Positions 34,535 through 46,021 of a DNA stretch of 64,000 nt are shown piece after piece. The notes beneath the pieces were generated by a model. That model was not told where the DNA came from. It worked only from the letters and a program-made list of their open reading frames with translations, and searched no databases. The stretch's first letter is position 1; each line of letters begins with the position of its first letter. The translations under genes were made by a program, and so were the position numbers. The stretch comes from Mycobacterium sp. 852002-51961_SCH5331710 (GTDB lineage Bacteria > Actinomycetota > Actinomycetes > Mycobacteriales > Mycobacteriaceae). The stretch lies in NCBI RefSeq assembly GCF_001665535.1, contig NZ_LZSQ01000007.1, forward strand, positions 26,192-90,191. The letters are read 5' to 3'.

Positions 34535-35404
34535 GTGAAAGTTGGACTATCTTTGGGTGTCGTGACGTTGGCGTCGCGATTGGTTCGGAACCGCGGTGGA
34601 GTGCCGATCTACGGCTATCCGACGGCCCCCGGCACCCCGCCGGTCTCCGTGGTGCACGCCGGGCACGAAGGGCTGATCCGGCGCGGCCGCCACATCCACG
34701 ACTTCCCGGCGTTGTGGTTCGTCCCTGACACGGCGACGGTGCTTGTCATCGCCGCCGGCGAAGTACTCGATCCCGCGGCCCGGCCCGACGATGGTGTCGG
34801 CGTCTTCTTCGACCCTGCGGCATTGGAGTCCGAAGGAGGCCGCCCGACCTGGCGTGAGCATCCCCTGCTGTTCCCGTTCCTGCACGGCGAGGCGGGCGGC
34901 GTGCTCGAACTACGGTTGCCCGAGGCGCGGGTGGAGCCGTGGCGGACGGCGATCGCATCGATCGAAACCGAGCTGACCGAACGCCGCGACGGATACCGAC
35001 AGGCGATGCTGGCGCACCTGACGCTGTTGCTGATCGACCTCGCCCGGACGGCCGACGACGTGGTCGGCGACCTGCGACAGGCCGGTGAACCGCTGCTGGC
35101 GGATGTCTTCGCGGTCATCGACCGGCGGCTGGGGCAGCCACTGTCGCTGCGCGACGTGGCCGCCGAGGTCGGCATGACACCCGGCCACCTGACCACGATG
35201 GTGCGCCGACGCACCGGCCGTACGGTCCAGGAGTGGATCATCGAGCGCCGGATGGCGGCCGGTCGGCGCCTGCTGACCGACACCGACCTGCCGGTCGCTG
35301 AGGTCGCCCGCCGCGTCGGCATCGCCGACCCCGGATACTTCAGCAGGCTGTTCCGGCGCACCCACGGGACGTCTCCCCGCATGTGGCGCGCCCATCCCTG
35401 CTGA
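34535..35404 (+). CDS. AraC-family transcriptional regulator
   Basis: The protein is 289 residues from GTG 34535. The N-terminal part is a cupin-like sensor: [20 protein letters not shown]. The C-terminal AraC/XylS domain (about 185-285) has two helix-turn-helix units: [20 protein letters not shown] and [20 protein letters not shown], ending [15 protein letters not shown], the classic signature. It probably regulates the divergent methyltransferase and itself through the GGGTGATCG direct repeats. The ligand is unknown. Confidence 0.92.
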   Translation: MKVGLSLGVVTLASRLVRNRGGVPIYGYPTAPGTPPVSVVHAGHEGLIRRGRHIHDFPALWFVPDTATVLVIAAGEVLDPAARPDDGVGVFFDPAALESEGGRPTWREHPLLFPFLHGEAGGVLELRLPEARVEPWRTAIASIETELTERRDGYRQAMLAHLTLLLIDLARTADDVVGDLRQAGEPLLADVFAVIDRRLGQPLSLRDVAAEVGMTPGHLTTMVRRRTGRTVQEWIIERRMAAGRRLLTDTDLPVAEVARRVGIADPGYFSRLFRRTHGTSPRMWRAHPC

Positions 35405-35433
35405 TAACGCCATCTCCGGCGGAGGCCGGGTCG

Positions 35434-35439
35434 TACTGT
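35434..35439 (+). promoter_or_regulatory. Probable -10 element of leaderless isocitrate lyase transcript
   Basis: TACTGT fits the TANNNT -10 pattern and ends 6 bases before ATG 35446, so transcription would start at the start codon. No Shine-Dalgarno lies close; GGAGG at 35420-35424 is too distant. Confidence 0.4.
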
Positions 35440-35445
35440 GGGTGC

Positions 35446-37743
35446 ATGGCCATCATCGAAACGGACGCCGCACCTCAGACCCCGTTCGAGCAGGAGGTCG
35501 CTGCCACGCAGCGGTACTTCGACAGCCCGAGATTCGACGGGATCATCCGCCTCTACTCGGCCCGTCAGGTCGCCGAACAGCGCGGCACGATTCCGTCGGA
35601 CTACATCGTGGCGCGTGAGGCCGCCACCGCGTTCTACGAGCGCTTGCGCGAACTGTTCGCGCAGAAGAAGAGCATCACCACCTTCGGCCCGTACTCGCCA
35701 GGCCAGGCCGTGACGATGAAACGCATGGGCATCGAGGGCATCTACCTCGGTGGCTGGGCGACCTCCGCCAAGGGCTCGACCACCGAGGACCCCGGACCGG
35801 ACCTCGCCAGCTATCCGCTCAGCCAGGTGCCCGAGGAGGCCGCGGGCCTGGTCCGCGCGCTGCTCACCGCGGACCGCAACCAGCAGTACCTGCGGCTGCA
35901 GATGACCGAAGACCAGCGCTCCTCCACCCCCGCGGTCGACTTCCGGCCGTTCATCATCGCCGACGCGGACACCGGCCACGGCGGAGATCCGCACGTGCGC
36001 AACCTGATTCGTCGATTCGTGGAGGCCGGGGTCCCCGGCTACCACATCGAGGACCAGCGCCCGGGCACCAAGAAGTGCGGCCATCAGGGCGGCAAGGTGC
36101 TGGTGCCGTCCGACGAACAGATCAAACGGCTCAACACCGCCCGCTTCCAACTCGACATCATGCGGGTGCCCGGCATCATCGTGGCCCGCACCGACGCCGA
36201 GGCGGCCAACCTGATCGACAGCCGCGCCGACGAACGCGACCAGCCGTTCCTGCTCGGCGTGACGAATCTGAAGGTGCCGTCGTACAAGTCGTGCTACCTG
36301 GCGATGATGCGACGCTTCTACGAAGCGGGCGTCACCGAACTCAACGGACACCTGCTCTACGCGCTGCCCGAAGGGGAATATGAAACCGCCAACGCCTGGC
36401 TGGACCGCCACGGAATCGGGGACACCGTCACCCAGGCGGCCGCGGAGTATCAGGACCGCCCCGACGGCGAGATCGACGCGATCTTCGACGAGGTCGAGTC
36501 GAAGTGCGTCGACGCCTGGCAGGTCGATGCCGGCTTGATGACGTACGGCGAGGCCGTGGCCGAGCTGCTCGAGTTCCGCGAAAGCGAAGGCGAGCAGCTC
36601 GACATGAGCGTCGCCGAGTGGCGGCAGTTCGCCGAGCGCGCTCCCCTCTACACCGCCCGCGAGAAGGCCAGGGAGATCGGGGCGGCCGTGGGATGGGACT
36701 GCGAGCTGGCCAAGACCCCGGAGGGCTACTACCAGGTCCGCGGCGGGATCCCCTATGCGATCGCCAAGTCGCTTGCCGCCGCGCCGTTCGCCGACATCTT
36801 GTGGATGGAGACCAAGACCGCCGACCTCGCCGACGCGCGTGAGTTCGCCGAGGCCATCCACGCCGAGTTCCCGGAGAAGATGCTGGCCTACAACCTGTCG
36901 CCCTCGTTCAACTGGGATACCACCGGCATGACCGACGACGAGATGCGGGCGTTCCCCGAAGAACTCGGCAAGATGGGCTTCGTCTTCAACTTCATCACCT
37001 ACGGCGGTCATCAGGTCGACGGTGTCGCGTCTGAGGAGTTCGCCACCGCGCTGCGTCAGGACGGCATGCTCGCGCTGGCGCGGCTGCAGCGCAAGATGCG
37101 GTTGGTCGAATCGCCTTATCGCACACCGCAGACGCTCGTCGGCGGTCCGCGCAGCGATGCCGCGCTGGCCGCATCGTCGGGTCGGCTCGCGACCACGAAG
37201 GCGATGGGCAAGGGCTCGACCCAGCATCAGCATCTCGTGCAGACCGAGGTGCCGAAGAAGCTGCTCGAGGAGTGGCTGGCGATGTGGGGCGAGCACTACA
37301 AGCTCGACGAGAAGCTGCGGGTGCAGCTGCGTCCGACGCGTCCGGGCTCGGATGTGCTGGAGCTCGGGATCTTCGGCGAGCGCGACGGCGAGGACGAGAA
37401 GCTCGCGAACGTGATCGTCGATCCGATCAAGGACCGGCACGGGCGCAGCATCCTGACGGTGCGCGACCAGAACACGTTCGCCGAGAAGCTACGGCAGAAG
37501 CGGCTGATGAGCGTCGTGCACCTGTGGCTCATCCACCGGTTCAAGCCCGAGATCATGTACTACGTCACGCCCACCGAGGACAACATCTATCAAACCGAGA
37601 AGATGAAGTCCCACGGCATCTTCACCGACGTGTACCAGGAGGTCGGTGAGATCATCGTCGCCGACGTGAATCAGCCGCGGATCGAGGAACTGCTCAACCC
37701 CGACCGCGAGGCGCTGGGACGGTTGATCCGCAAGGAGGACTGA
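35446..37743 (+). CDS. aceAb: Isocitrate lyase 2 (long, two-domain form)
   Basis: The protein is 765 residues from ATG 35446. The lyase barrel fills about 1-600 and contains [19 protein letters not shown] for Mg binding, the catalytic loop [10 protein letters not shown] with Cys near residue 211, and LSPSFNWD, which binds the glyoxylate/succinate carboxylates. The extra C-terminal segment (about 600-765), with [20 protein letters not shown], corresponds to the GNAT-like regulatory domain of mycobacterial ICL2 that senses acetyl- or propionyl-CoA. The enzyme splits isocitrate into glyoxylate and succinate (glyoxylate shunt, methylcitrate cycle). The frame is intact, whereas in M. tuberculosis H37Rv it is split in two (Rv1915/Rv1916). 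Confidence 0.95.
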   Translation: MAIIETDAAPQTPFEQEVAATQRYFDSPRFDGIIRLYSARQVAEQRGTIPSDYIVAREAATAFYERLRELFAQKKSITTFGPYSPGQAVTMKRMGIEGIYLGGWATSAKGSTTEDPGPDLASYPLSQVPEEAAGLVRALLTADRNQQYLRLQMTEDQRSSTPAVDFRPFIIADADTGHGGDPHVRNLIRRFVEAGVPGYHIEDQRPGTKKCGHQGGKVLVPSDEQIKRLNTARFQLDIMRVPGIIVARTDAEAANLIDSRADERDQPFLLGVTNLKVPSYKSCYLAMMRRFYEAGVTELNGHLLYALPEGEYETANAWLDRHGIGDTVTQAAAEYQDRPDGEIDAIFDEVESKCVDAWQVDAGLMTYGEAVAELLEFRESEGEQLDMSVAEWRQFAERAPLYTAREKAREIGAAVGWDCELAKTPEGYYQVRGGIPYAIAKSLAAAPFADILWMETKTADLADAREFAEAIHAEFPEKMLAYNLSPSFNWDTTGMTDDEMRAFPEELGKMGFVFNFITYGGHQVDGVASEEFATALRQDGMLALARLQRKMRLVESPYRTPQTLVGGPRSDAALAASSGRLATTKAMGKGSTQHQHLVQTEVPKKLLEEWLAMWGEHYKLDEKLRVQLRPTRPGSDVLELGIFGERDGEDEKLANVIVDPIKDRHGRSILTVRDQNTFAEKLRQKRLMSVVHLWLIHRFKPEIMYYVTPTEDNIYQTEKMKSHGIFTDVYQEVGEIIVADVNQPRIEELLNPDREALGRLIRKED

Positions 37744-37754
37744 CGGTTCAGGGC

Positions 37755-39104
37755 TCAGGCGCTCGGTGGCGAGATGTGAACGACCTTCATCTGCGTCATC
37801 TCGTCGAGCAGCTCCGGACCGAACCCGAACCCGTTGCCGCTCGCGCGACGCGGCTGTGAGGCCCCGCCGGGCGCTCCCCCGAAGACATCGTTGATCTTGA
37901 CGGTGCCGACGGGCAGTGCCCGCCACGCCTCCTGAGCGTGACCCATATCGGGCGTCAGCACGGTGGCGGCGAGCCCGTAACGATCGTCCGCCGCCTCGCG
38001 CAGCGCGGTGTCGAAGTCCGGGGTCACTCGCACGGGCGCGACCGGACCGAACGTCTCCTCGCGGAATACCAGCATCTGCGGCATGCAGTCGGCCAGCACG
38101 GTCGGCGGATAGTACGAGCCCGGACCCGGCCGCGGAGCACCGCCCGCCAAGACGCGGGCACCGTTCGCGACGGCGTCGTCGACCTGAGCCTGCACGACGT
38201 CGCGTTGGCGCCCGTCGACGAGCGGTCCGATCCGCTTGTCCCACGCCAGCGCCTCGGCCGTCAACGCGTCGAGGAAGGCCTCGGCCACCGACTCGACGAC
38301 GAAAACCCGTTCCACCGATACGCATATCTGTCCGGCGTTGGCGAACGCCCCGAGTGCGGCCTGCTCGGCCGCCCACCGCGGGTCCACGTTCGCGTCGACG
38401 ATCAGCGCGTCGTTGCCGCCGTTCTCCAGCACGGTCTTGGCGCCGCGGTCGGCGCATGTCCGGGCGATCGCCCGTCCAGTGGCGCTGCTGCCCACGTGCG
38501 CGACAACGTCGACGTCGGCCGCCTCGGCGATCCGCGCGCCGACCGATGCGTCACCGTCGAGGATCTCCAACACGCCATCGGGTAGCTGCTCGGCCAGGAG
38601 CTCCGCGAAACGGCGACCCGTGGCCGGACAGCGTTCACTTGGCTTGTGCACCACCGTGTTTCCCGTCACCAAGGCCGCACCCAACAGTCCGGCCGCGACG
38701 GCGACCGGGTCGTTCCACGGGGTCAGCACCGCCACGACACCGCGGGGCTCCGGCACCATCAAGTCGGTCGAAGTCCAGTCGCCGTGCAGGCTGCGGCCGC
38801 GGTGCAGCGGCCCGAGCTCGGCGTACTGCACCAACGTGCCCGCGCCCGCGTCGACTCCGCCCAGCGCGTCGTCGCGTAGCTTTCCCGTTTCACGTTCGTT
38901 GAGCTCGGCCAGTTCCTCTGCGGCCGCGCGGACGGCGGCGGCCGCGTTCGTCAGCGCGGCGGCGCGCTCGGCCGCAGGGGTCCGCGCCCACCCCGTCGAC
39001 GCCGCGCGCGCTCGGGCCACGGCTTCGGCACAGGTGGAGGGATCGGTGATCGGGATTCTGCTGACTTCGTCGCCGGTGCGGGGATCGAGAACGGTCAGCT
39101 CCAT
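37755..39104 (-). CDS. NAD(P)-dependent aldehyde dehydrogenase
   Basis: The protein is 449 residues from ATG 39104 (MELTVLDPRTGDEV). ALDH motifs are in order: VAVLTPWNDPVAVAAGLLGA near 135, TVVHKPSERCPATGR, VAHVGSSATGRAIART for the Rossmann loop, the general base TVLENGGNDALIV near 245 and the catalytic Cys in NAGQICVSVERVFV near 280. MLVFREETFGPVAPV closes the family pattern. It would oxidise an aldehyde to the acid; the substrate is unknown. The gene converges with isocitrate lyase 2, 11 bp apart, and ends a minus-strand series from 42935. Confidence 0.92.
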   Translation of the reverse strand: MELTVLDPRTGDEVSRIPITDPSTCAEAVARARAASTGWARTPAAERAAALTNAAAAVRAAAEELAELNERETGKLRDDALGGVDAGAGTLVQYAELGPLHRGRSLHGDWTSTDLMVPEPRGVVAVLTPWNDPVAVAAGLLGAALVTGNTVVHKPSERCPATGRRFAELLAEQLPDGVLEILDGDASVGARIAEAADVDVVAHVGSSATGRAIARTCADRGAKTVLENGGNDALIVDANVDPRWAAEQAALGAFANAGQICVSVERVFVVESVAEAFLDALTAEALAWDKRIGPLVDGRQRDVVQAQVDDAVANGARVLAGGAPRPGPGSYYPPTVLADCMPQMLVFREETFGPVAPVRVTPDFDTALREAADDRYGLAATVLTPDMGHAQEAWRALPVGTVKINDVFGGAPGGASQPRRASGNGFGFGPELLDEMTQMKVVHISPPSA

Positions 39105-39170
39105 GGTCGAAGACACGCGAACGGTGGTACCCGCCAGGATCGCGATCAACCGCGCGAGGCGCGGCGTCGC

Positions 39171-39602
39171 TCAGCCGTAGAGCTCTTCGAATCTCCGGAT
39201 CGACCGCTCGATATCACCCTTGACCGCGCGTGCCGCTGTCGCGCCGATGGGGCCGAACAGCGGCGCTCCCCCAAGGTTGAGGGTGAGTGTGAACGCCGAG
39301 CCGGTACCGGTCGGTGCGACGTTCATCCGCAGCCCGTACTTCGTGCCGCCGACGCCCTTTCCGGTGACCTCGATCAGGCGGGGTGGGTCGAACTTCTCGA
39401 TGGTCCACGTGACGCGGTTGCGCAACCCCTTGGCCCCCGCCACCCCGACGATCGTGGTGCCGACCGACAGTTCGTCGGGCAGTTCGCTGCGCCAGCCCTC
39501 ATGCATGACCAGCCAGTCCCCCAACGCGTTGAGATCCGATACGTGCTCCCACGCGTCCTGCGGACTCAACGTGAGCTGTCGGGACAACTCCAGCTTGGCC
39601 AT
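39171..39602 (-). CDS. SRPBCC/polyketide-cyclase-like lipid-binding fold protein
   Basis: The protein is 143 residues from ATG 39602 ([10 protein letters not shown]). The START-like helix-grip pattern is visible: [20 protein letters not shown], then [20 protein letters not shown], and a C-terminal helix with [20 protein letters not shown]. The length matches the mycobacterial SRPBCC proteins that bind hydrophobic ligands. It lies 16 bp after the histidine-kinase stop and may be co-transcribed. No catalytic residues are identified. Confidence 0.85.
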   Translation of the reverse strand: MAKLELSRQLTLSPQDAWEHVSDLNALGDWLVMHEGWRSELPDELSVGTTIVGVAGAKGLRNRVTWTIEKFDPPRLIEVTGKGVGGTKYGLRMNVAPTGTGSAFTLTLNLGGAPLFGPIGATAARAVKGDIERSIRRFEELYG

Positions 39603-39618
39603 TTGAGGATGGTAGCCA

Positions 39619-40968
39619 TCAGCTCGGCGCGGGCAGCCGCAACACCAGCCGGGCCCCGCCGAGCGGGCCGGCCTCCATCGCGGCGGTGCCCCCGTGCAAC
39701 TCGGCCTGTTGGGCCACCAGCGCCAGGCCCAGTCCCGATCCGGACCGTGCCGCGGTCGATCCACGGGAGAACCGCTCGAACACCGCGGCGCGCTCCTCCT
39801 CCGGTATCCCCGATCCGTTGTCGTCGACCGTGATCTGCACACCTTCGCCGGAAGCCTCTGCGCCCAACCGGATTTCGGTGGCACCGCCGTGCTTGATCGC
39901 GTTCGTGATCGCGTTGTCGACGACGAGTCGCAGCCCGGCGGGCAGTCCGACCATGAGCACCGTCCTCGACGACGACAGCGACACCTTCAGCCCGGGATAG
40001 TTGCGCATCGCGTCGTGGGCGGCCCGGTCCAGCAGCTCGGTGATGTCGACCGGCACGAAGTCGTCGACAGTGGTCAGTTCGCCCTGCGCGAGTCGCTCCA
40101 ACGCCGTGAGCGTCGCCTCGATCCGACTCTGCGTGCGCATCACGTCGGCGATCACCTCCTGGCGTTGCTCGTCGCGCATCTGCAGCGTGGACAGCACCTC
40201 GAGATTGGTGCGCATGGCCGTCAGCGGCGTGCGGAGTTCATGCGAAGCCACCGCGGCGAAGTCACGTGCCGACTCCAGTGCCGCCCTCGTTCGCTGTTGC
40301 TCGTCGCCGATACGCGCGAGCATGCCCTCGACGGCCTCGGCGATCTCGACCGCCTCCTGGACGCCGCGCACTTGAACCTCGTCGGGTTTGGATTGCGCGT
40401 TGATGGCGCGCGCCTGCTGGGCGAGCAAGCGGAACGGGTTGATCATGATCGACCACATCACCCAGCCGACCAGGATTGTGCCGACGATGACGCCGCCGCA
40501 GATCAGCAGCACCCTGCGGTGCAGTTCGTCGATGCGGTGCTGCGTCTCGGCGAGCGGCGCGCCGATCGCGATCAACGCCTCACCGGCGGTGAAGGTGCGG
40601 ACCCGGTACTCGACGCCGTCGATGGTGGTGTCGGCGTAGCCGACGGGGAACTCCGGCAGCACGATGTTCTCCGGGATGGAAACGGTGAAGCCGTCGACGC
40701 GGGCGGTCCGGACCAGCCCACCGTCCGGGATCGGCAGGTTGAGGTCGGCCTGTTGTGCGGTGCGCAGCAGCTCGCTGATGTCGCCGAGGCTGCTCACCGA
40801 ATCGAGGCGACGATCCAACTGGCTGTACTGGTCGTTGGTGACGCCGAACCACACCCAGGCGCCAAGCGTGATCACCAGCGCCACGACCGACAGCGCCGCG
40901 ACGATCACGATGATGCGTAGCGACATCACCCGGGTCAGCAGCGCGAACAGGCGCCCACCAAGTTGCAC
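39619..40968 (-). CDS. Sensor histidine kinase, PrrB-like, without adjacent response regulator
   Basis: The protein is 449 residues from GTG 40968; TTG 40977 is possible. Two transmembrane segments ([16 protein letters not shown] and [18 protein letters not shown]) flank a sensor of about 100 residues. A HAMP-like region ([20 protein letters not shown]) precedes the phospho-acceptor H box [20 protein letters not shown] near residue 243. N box [11 protein letters not shown] and G boxes [12 protein letters not shown] and [12 protein letters not shown] follow. From memory, the kinase half is very close to M. tuberculosis PrrB (Rv0902c). The neighbouring genes contain no receiver-domain partner, so it looks like an orphan paralogue, and its cognate regulator must lie elsewhere. 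Confidence 0.9.
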   Translation of the reverse strand: MQLGGRLFALLTRVMSLRIIVIVAALSVVALVITLGAWVWFGVTNDQYSQLDRRLDSVSSLGDISELLRTAQQADLNLPIPDGGLVRTARVDGFTVSIPENIVLPEFPVGYADTTIDGVEYRVRTFTAGEALIAIGAPLAETQHRIDELHRRVLLICGGVIVGTILVGWVMWSIMINPFRLLAQQARAINAQSKPDEVQVRGVQEAVEIAEAVEGMLARIGDEQQRTRAALESARDFAAVASHELRTPLTAMRTNLEVLSTLQMRDEQRQEVIADVMRTQSRIEATLTALERLAQGELTTVDDFVPVDITELLDRAAHDAMRNYPGLKVSLSSSRTVLMVGLPAGLRLVVDNAITNAIKHGGATEIRLGAEASGEGVQITVDDNGSGIPEEERAAVFERFSRGSTAARSGSGLGLALVAQQAELHGGTAAMEAGPLGGARLVLRLPAPS

Positions 40969-40989
40969 GATCAGCAACGATAGGACGTA

Positions 40990-41673
40990 TCAGACCCGCC
41001 GCGGCAGTTGCGCGCCGATCAACGGCGCGATCTTTTCCGCCATGTAGGTGTGACCCGCGTCGGTGGGGTGCACGCCGTCGGCGCCGATCAGCTCGGGCCT
41101 GTCGACGAACCAGCGCAGGGCGATCGGGTCGACGAACGTTGCGCCCGCCAAGTCCGCCTGGTATTTGAGGGTGTCGCGGATGCGCACCACGGTGGCCGGT
41201 ACGTCGGCGGTCGGCCAGGGCGGCCCGATCACCAGAAAGAGGGCCGACGGCGCGATGCGCCGTGCCAGCACGAACGTCCCGTAAACCAGGACCGACAGCT
41301 GCGCGGGGTCGACGTTCTGGTCGTTGCGCGAGCCGTAGAACACCACGAGCGTGTCGTCGGGCTTCACCGTTGCCGCGGTCAGATCCTCGAAGATGCTGCC
41401 CCGGTTGCCGCGGGTGCCGTAGCCCGCTCCGCCCTCTGCGCCGACGTCGGCTGTCGTGGACAGCCCCTGCTCCGCCAAGATCTGCCAGGCCTGGGTGGTC
41501 CAGGATTTTTCGCCGACCCCGCCCTCCGGGCCTCCGGTCGTGTAGGAGTCGCCGATCACCGCGATGCGATTGACCGCGAACGCGAGCGGGTCGATGTCCT
41601 TGTGCTGCATCAGCTTCGACTGCTGACAACCGGTGACGACCAGGATCGCAACCGCGATCGCAATGGTCAGCAC
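40990..41673 (-). CDS. SGNH/GDSL-type hydrolase, exported lipoprotein
   Basis: The protein is 227 residues from GTG 41673; the start is uncertain because the open frame runs on upstream. A hydrophobic segment VLTIAIAVAILVVTGC ends in a lipobox-like VTGC. SGNH blocks follow: IAVIGDSYTTGGPEGG (Ser nucleophile), AEGGAGYGTRGNRG (Gly), FYGSRNDQN (Asn) and GADGVHPTDAGHTYMA (Asp-x-x-His). It is an esterase/acetylhydrolase fold. It lies 45 bp downstream of the acyltransferase gene, a pair that in many OafA-type proteins is fused. The likely target is an O-acylated envelope carbohydrate. Confidence 0.85.
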   Translation of the reverse strand: MLTIAIAVAILVVTGCQQSKLMQHKDIDPLAFAVNRIAVIGDSYTTGGPEGGVGEKSWTTQAWQILAEQGLSTTADVGAEGGAGYGTRGNRGSIFEDLTAATVKPDDTLVVFYGSRNDQNVDPAQLSVLVYGTFVLARRIAPSALFLVIGPPWPTADVPATVVRIRDTLKYQADLAGATFVDPIALRWFVDRPELIGADGVHPTDAGHTYMAEKIAPLIGAQLPRRV

Positions 41674-41717
41674 GCTTCTGACCGCGTGGGCGTAGGACCG
41701 CGACGGCGTCGGCCCGG

Positions 41718-42935
41718 TCAGCCTGCGCGGGCGGCCATCACCTCTGACCGTTCGCGCGGCCGATACACGGTGTGCAATCTGCCCGGTGCCTCCGAACTCG
41801 GTGCGGTGGGACCGTTCATCATGCTGCGCATCCATTTCCGGGCAGGCTCCTCGACGAAGTGGTACAGCATGACCGCGCCGATCAGCGCGGTGCCAAGCAA
41901 GGCAACCATTATGAGCTTGCCCGTGACGTCCGATGACAGTCGCAGCCCGAATTGGTCCACCATCCAGTTCCAGGTGGTGTGCACCAGCTCGTGAACCATG
42001 TACAGGCTGAAGGAGACGTGCCCGAGGTACACCACCGGTCGGCGCGACAACAGCCACGGCACGGAGCCGGCCCCGATGGCCAGTGTCAACAGCAAGGGCA
42101 CGAACAGCACATCGACCAGACCGGCGCCATCGACGATCTTCGGCAACGGATGCGCGTCGAGCCGGTAGAGGATCACGACGATCGCGGCGCCCAGGAGAAG
42201 TGCGGCGTATCCGGCGGCACGCCGAGCCTGGTCGCTCGGATCGAGCTTGCGGACCGCCGCGCAGATGAGCGCGCCCGCGGTGAACTGCATGACGATCCGC
42301 GGCAACCAACTCCACGGCGTATAGAACTGTCCGGTCGCCAGCAACAGCAGGATCGGGGGCATCACGGCCACGAACGCCAGCGCGATCAGCCCTCGCGCCC
42401 GTGTTGACCGCGCGATGCGGAAGATCACCAGGATCAGCACGCCGAACAACAGGTAGGCCAGCCACTCCGCGCTGATCGACCATGCGGGCCCGTCCCAGCT
42501 GGAGCCATCGAAGTAAGGGACAAACCACAGTTGGATCATCAGCGCCTGGCGCAGGTAGTTCGTCGCCGTCAGCGTCTCGGCCGCCGGCGACGGCACGTGC
42601 CCCACCTGCAGCGTGAAGATGATCCACAGCGCCGCCAGATGCATCGTCACCAGATACACCGGCCAGACCCGGGCCAGCCGCAGCCACAGGAACCGCAGGG
42701 TCGCCCGCCATTCGAACGACGGACCCATGCGTTCGAGGTAGTTGTAGGTCAGGACGAACCCGCTGAGCATGAAAAACAGGTCCACACCCTGCGCACCGCA
42801 GTTGAGCAGTGGGGCGAACGCCGAGCGGAATCCCGGGACCGCCTGTTCCAACAACGGGCGGAAGTGAAACAGCACCACCCATACGGCGGCGACGATGCGC
42901 AGGCCGGAAAGGGCTTTGATTTCTCCGGTGCGCAC
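41718..42935 (-). CDS. Acyltransferase-3 (OafA/YrhL-like) membrane protein
   Basis: The protein is 405 residues from GTG 42935, with an AGAG-type ribosome site upstream. It has about ten hydrophobic segments and the family signatures: LSGLRIVAAVWVVLFHFRPL, in which the His is catalytic, GAQGVDLFFMLSGFVLTYNY, RLARVWPVYL, and VVYLGHVSFSLYMVHELVHT with VEEPARKW at the end. It would O-acylate a periplasmic or cell-wall polysaccharide or lipid, with acyl-CoA as donor. It pairs with the SGNH lipoprotein downstream. Confidence 0.92.
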   Translation of the reverse strand: MRTGEIKALSGLRIVAAVWVVLFHFRPLLEQAVPGFRSAFAPLLNCGAQGVDLFFMLSGFVLTYNYLERMGPSFEWRATLRFLWLRLARVWPVYLVTMHLAALWIIFTLQVGHVPSPAAETLTATNYLRQALMIQLWFVPYFDGSSWDGPAWSISAEWLAYLLFGVLILVIFRIARSTRARGLIALAFVAVMPPILLLLATGQFYTPWSWLPRIVMQFTAGALICAAVRKLDPSDQARRAAGYAALLLGAAIVVILYRLDAHPLPKIVDGAGLVDVLFVPLLLTLAIGAGSVPWLLSRRPVVYLGHVSFSLYMVHELVHTTWNWMVDQFGLRLSSDVTGKLIMVALLGTALIGAVMLYHFVEEPARKWMRSMMNGPTAPSSEAPGRLHTVYRPRERSEVMAARAG

Positions 42936-43182
42936 AACACTCTCTTCGCGGAAGTCCGTAGCTTTTCGTTCGGGTATCGCTTGACGTGATCTGCCGGACG
43001 GTCCGCCTCCCCTGGCCGCAGACCCGGCAGCTTCCGAAGGGTACCAGCGCGACCGGGCGTCGATCATGTTCGAAAATCGAGGTCGACGCGCCGTGCGACA
43101 TCCAAAAACCTTGGTAACGAGGCGCTTCGGTGACGACAGCAACCTCATCGAAATTCCGCACGACACGCCGTCGGACAAAGTC

Positions 43183-43217
43183 TTGACTGATTCCAGAAAG
43201 CGGAGCATCCTGGCAGC
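43183..43217 (+). promoter_or_regulatory. furA promoter region
   Basis: TTGACT at 43183-43188 is a good -35 element, and the DNA through the GTG at 43218 resembles the mycobacterial furA promoter, where transcription begins at or next to the start codon. A -10 is not clear by eye (GCATCC around 43205). FurA autoregulation through an adjacent AT-rich site is known in mycobacteria but no box was confirmed here. Confidence 0.5.
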
Positions 43218-43673
43218 GTGTCCGCAACGCCTGATTACGCCGATCGGCTGCGCGCTGCCGATCTGCGTGTGACCCGCCCGCGGCTCGCGGTGCTGGAGGC
43301 GGTTTACGGCAATCCCCACGCCGACACCGAGACGATCTTCGGGGCGGTGCGGCGCGCCCTCCCCGACGTCTCACGGCAGGCGGTTTACGACGTGCTCGCC
43401 GCGCTCACCAGTGCCGGCCTCGTGCGACGCATCCAGCCGTCCGGTTCGGTGGCCCGCTACGAATCGCGTGTCGGCGACAACCATCACCACGTGGTGTGCC
43501 GGTCATGCGGGGTCATCGCCGACATCGATTGCGCCGTCGGTGAAGCGCCCTGCCTGACGCCGTCGGATCCCGACGGCGCCCTGGACGGTTTCGTGCTCGA
43601 CGAGGCCGAGGTCATCTACTGGGGCCTGTGCCCTGACTGCCTGGTATCGCAAGTTTCCCGATCACACCCGTGA
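43218..43673 (+). CDS. furA: FurA, Fur-family redox/metal regulator
   Basis: The protein is 151 residues from GTG 43218. The winged-helix N-terminus contains TRPRLAVLEAVYGNPHADTE and VSRQAVYDVLAALTSAGLVR. The metal-binding part has NHHHVVCRSCGVIADIDCAV and the C-terminal WGLCPDC. The CxxC pairs and His cluster match FurA of other mycobacteria closely. It represses katG and itself and is released by oxidative stress, as known for the family. The katG gene follows 33 bp downstream, so the two form the conserved furA-katG operon. Confidence 0.96.
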   Translation: MSATPDYADRLRAADLRVTRPRLAVLEAVYGNPHADTETIFGAVRRALPDVSRQAVYDVLAALTSAGLVRRIQPSGSVARYESRVGDNHHHVVCRSCGVIADIDCAVGEAPCLTPSDPDGALDGFVLDEAEVIYWGLCPDCLVSQVSRSHP

Positions 43674-45953
<2,280 letters not shown>

Positions 45954-45984
45954 CAGGCGAGTCTGATCGCACAATAACGAGATG

Positions 45985-46021
45985 CGACACCCCGCGGGCT
46001 CATCGGGCTCGCGGGGTGTCG
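45985..46021 (+). terminator. Strong hairpin after katG that overlaps the next gene's start
   Basis: CGACACCCCGCG (45985-45996) and its exact complement CGCGGGGTGTCG (46010-46021) form a 12-bp stem with a 13-nt loop, 32 bp after the katG stop. No T-tract follows, as is common in mycobacteria. The last stem base is the first base of the GTG start of the amidotransferase gene, so the hairpin may attenuate katG read-through and mask that start. Confidence 0.7.

Noticed and set aside
36000..36700. Minus-strand open frame of about 940 codons opposite isocitrate lyase 2
   Set aside because: It is the antisense shadow common in high-GC genes; the plus frame carries all the catalytic motifs.
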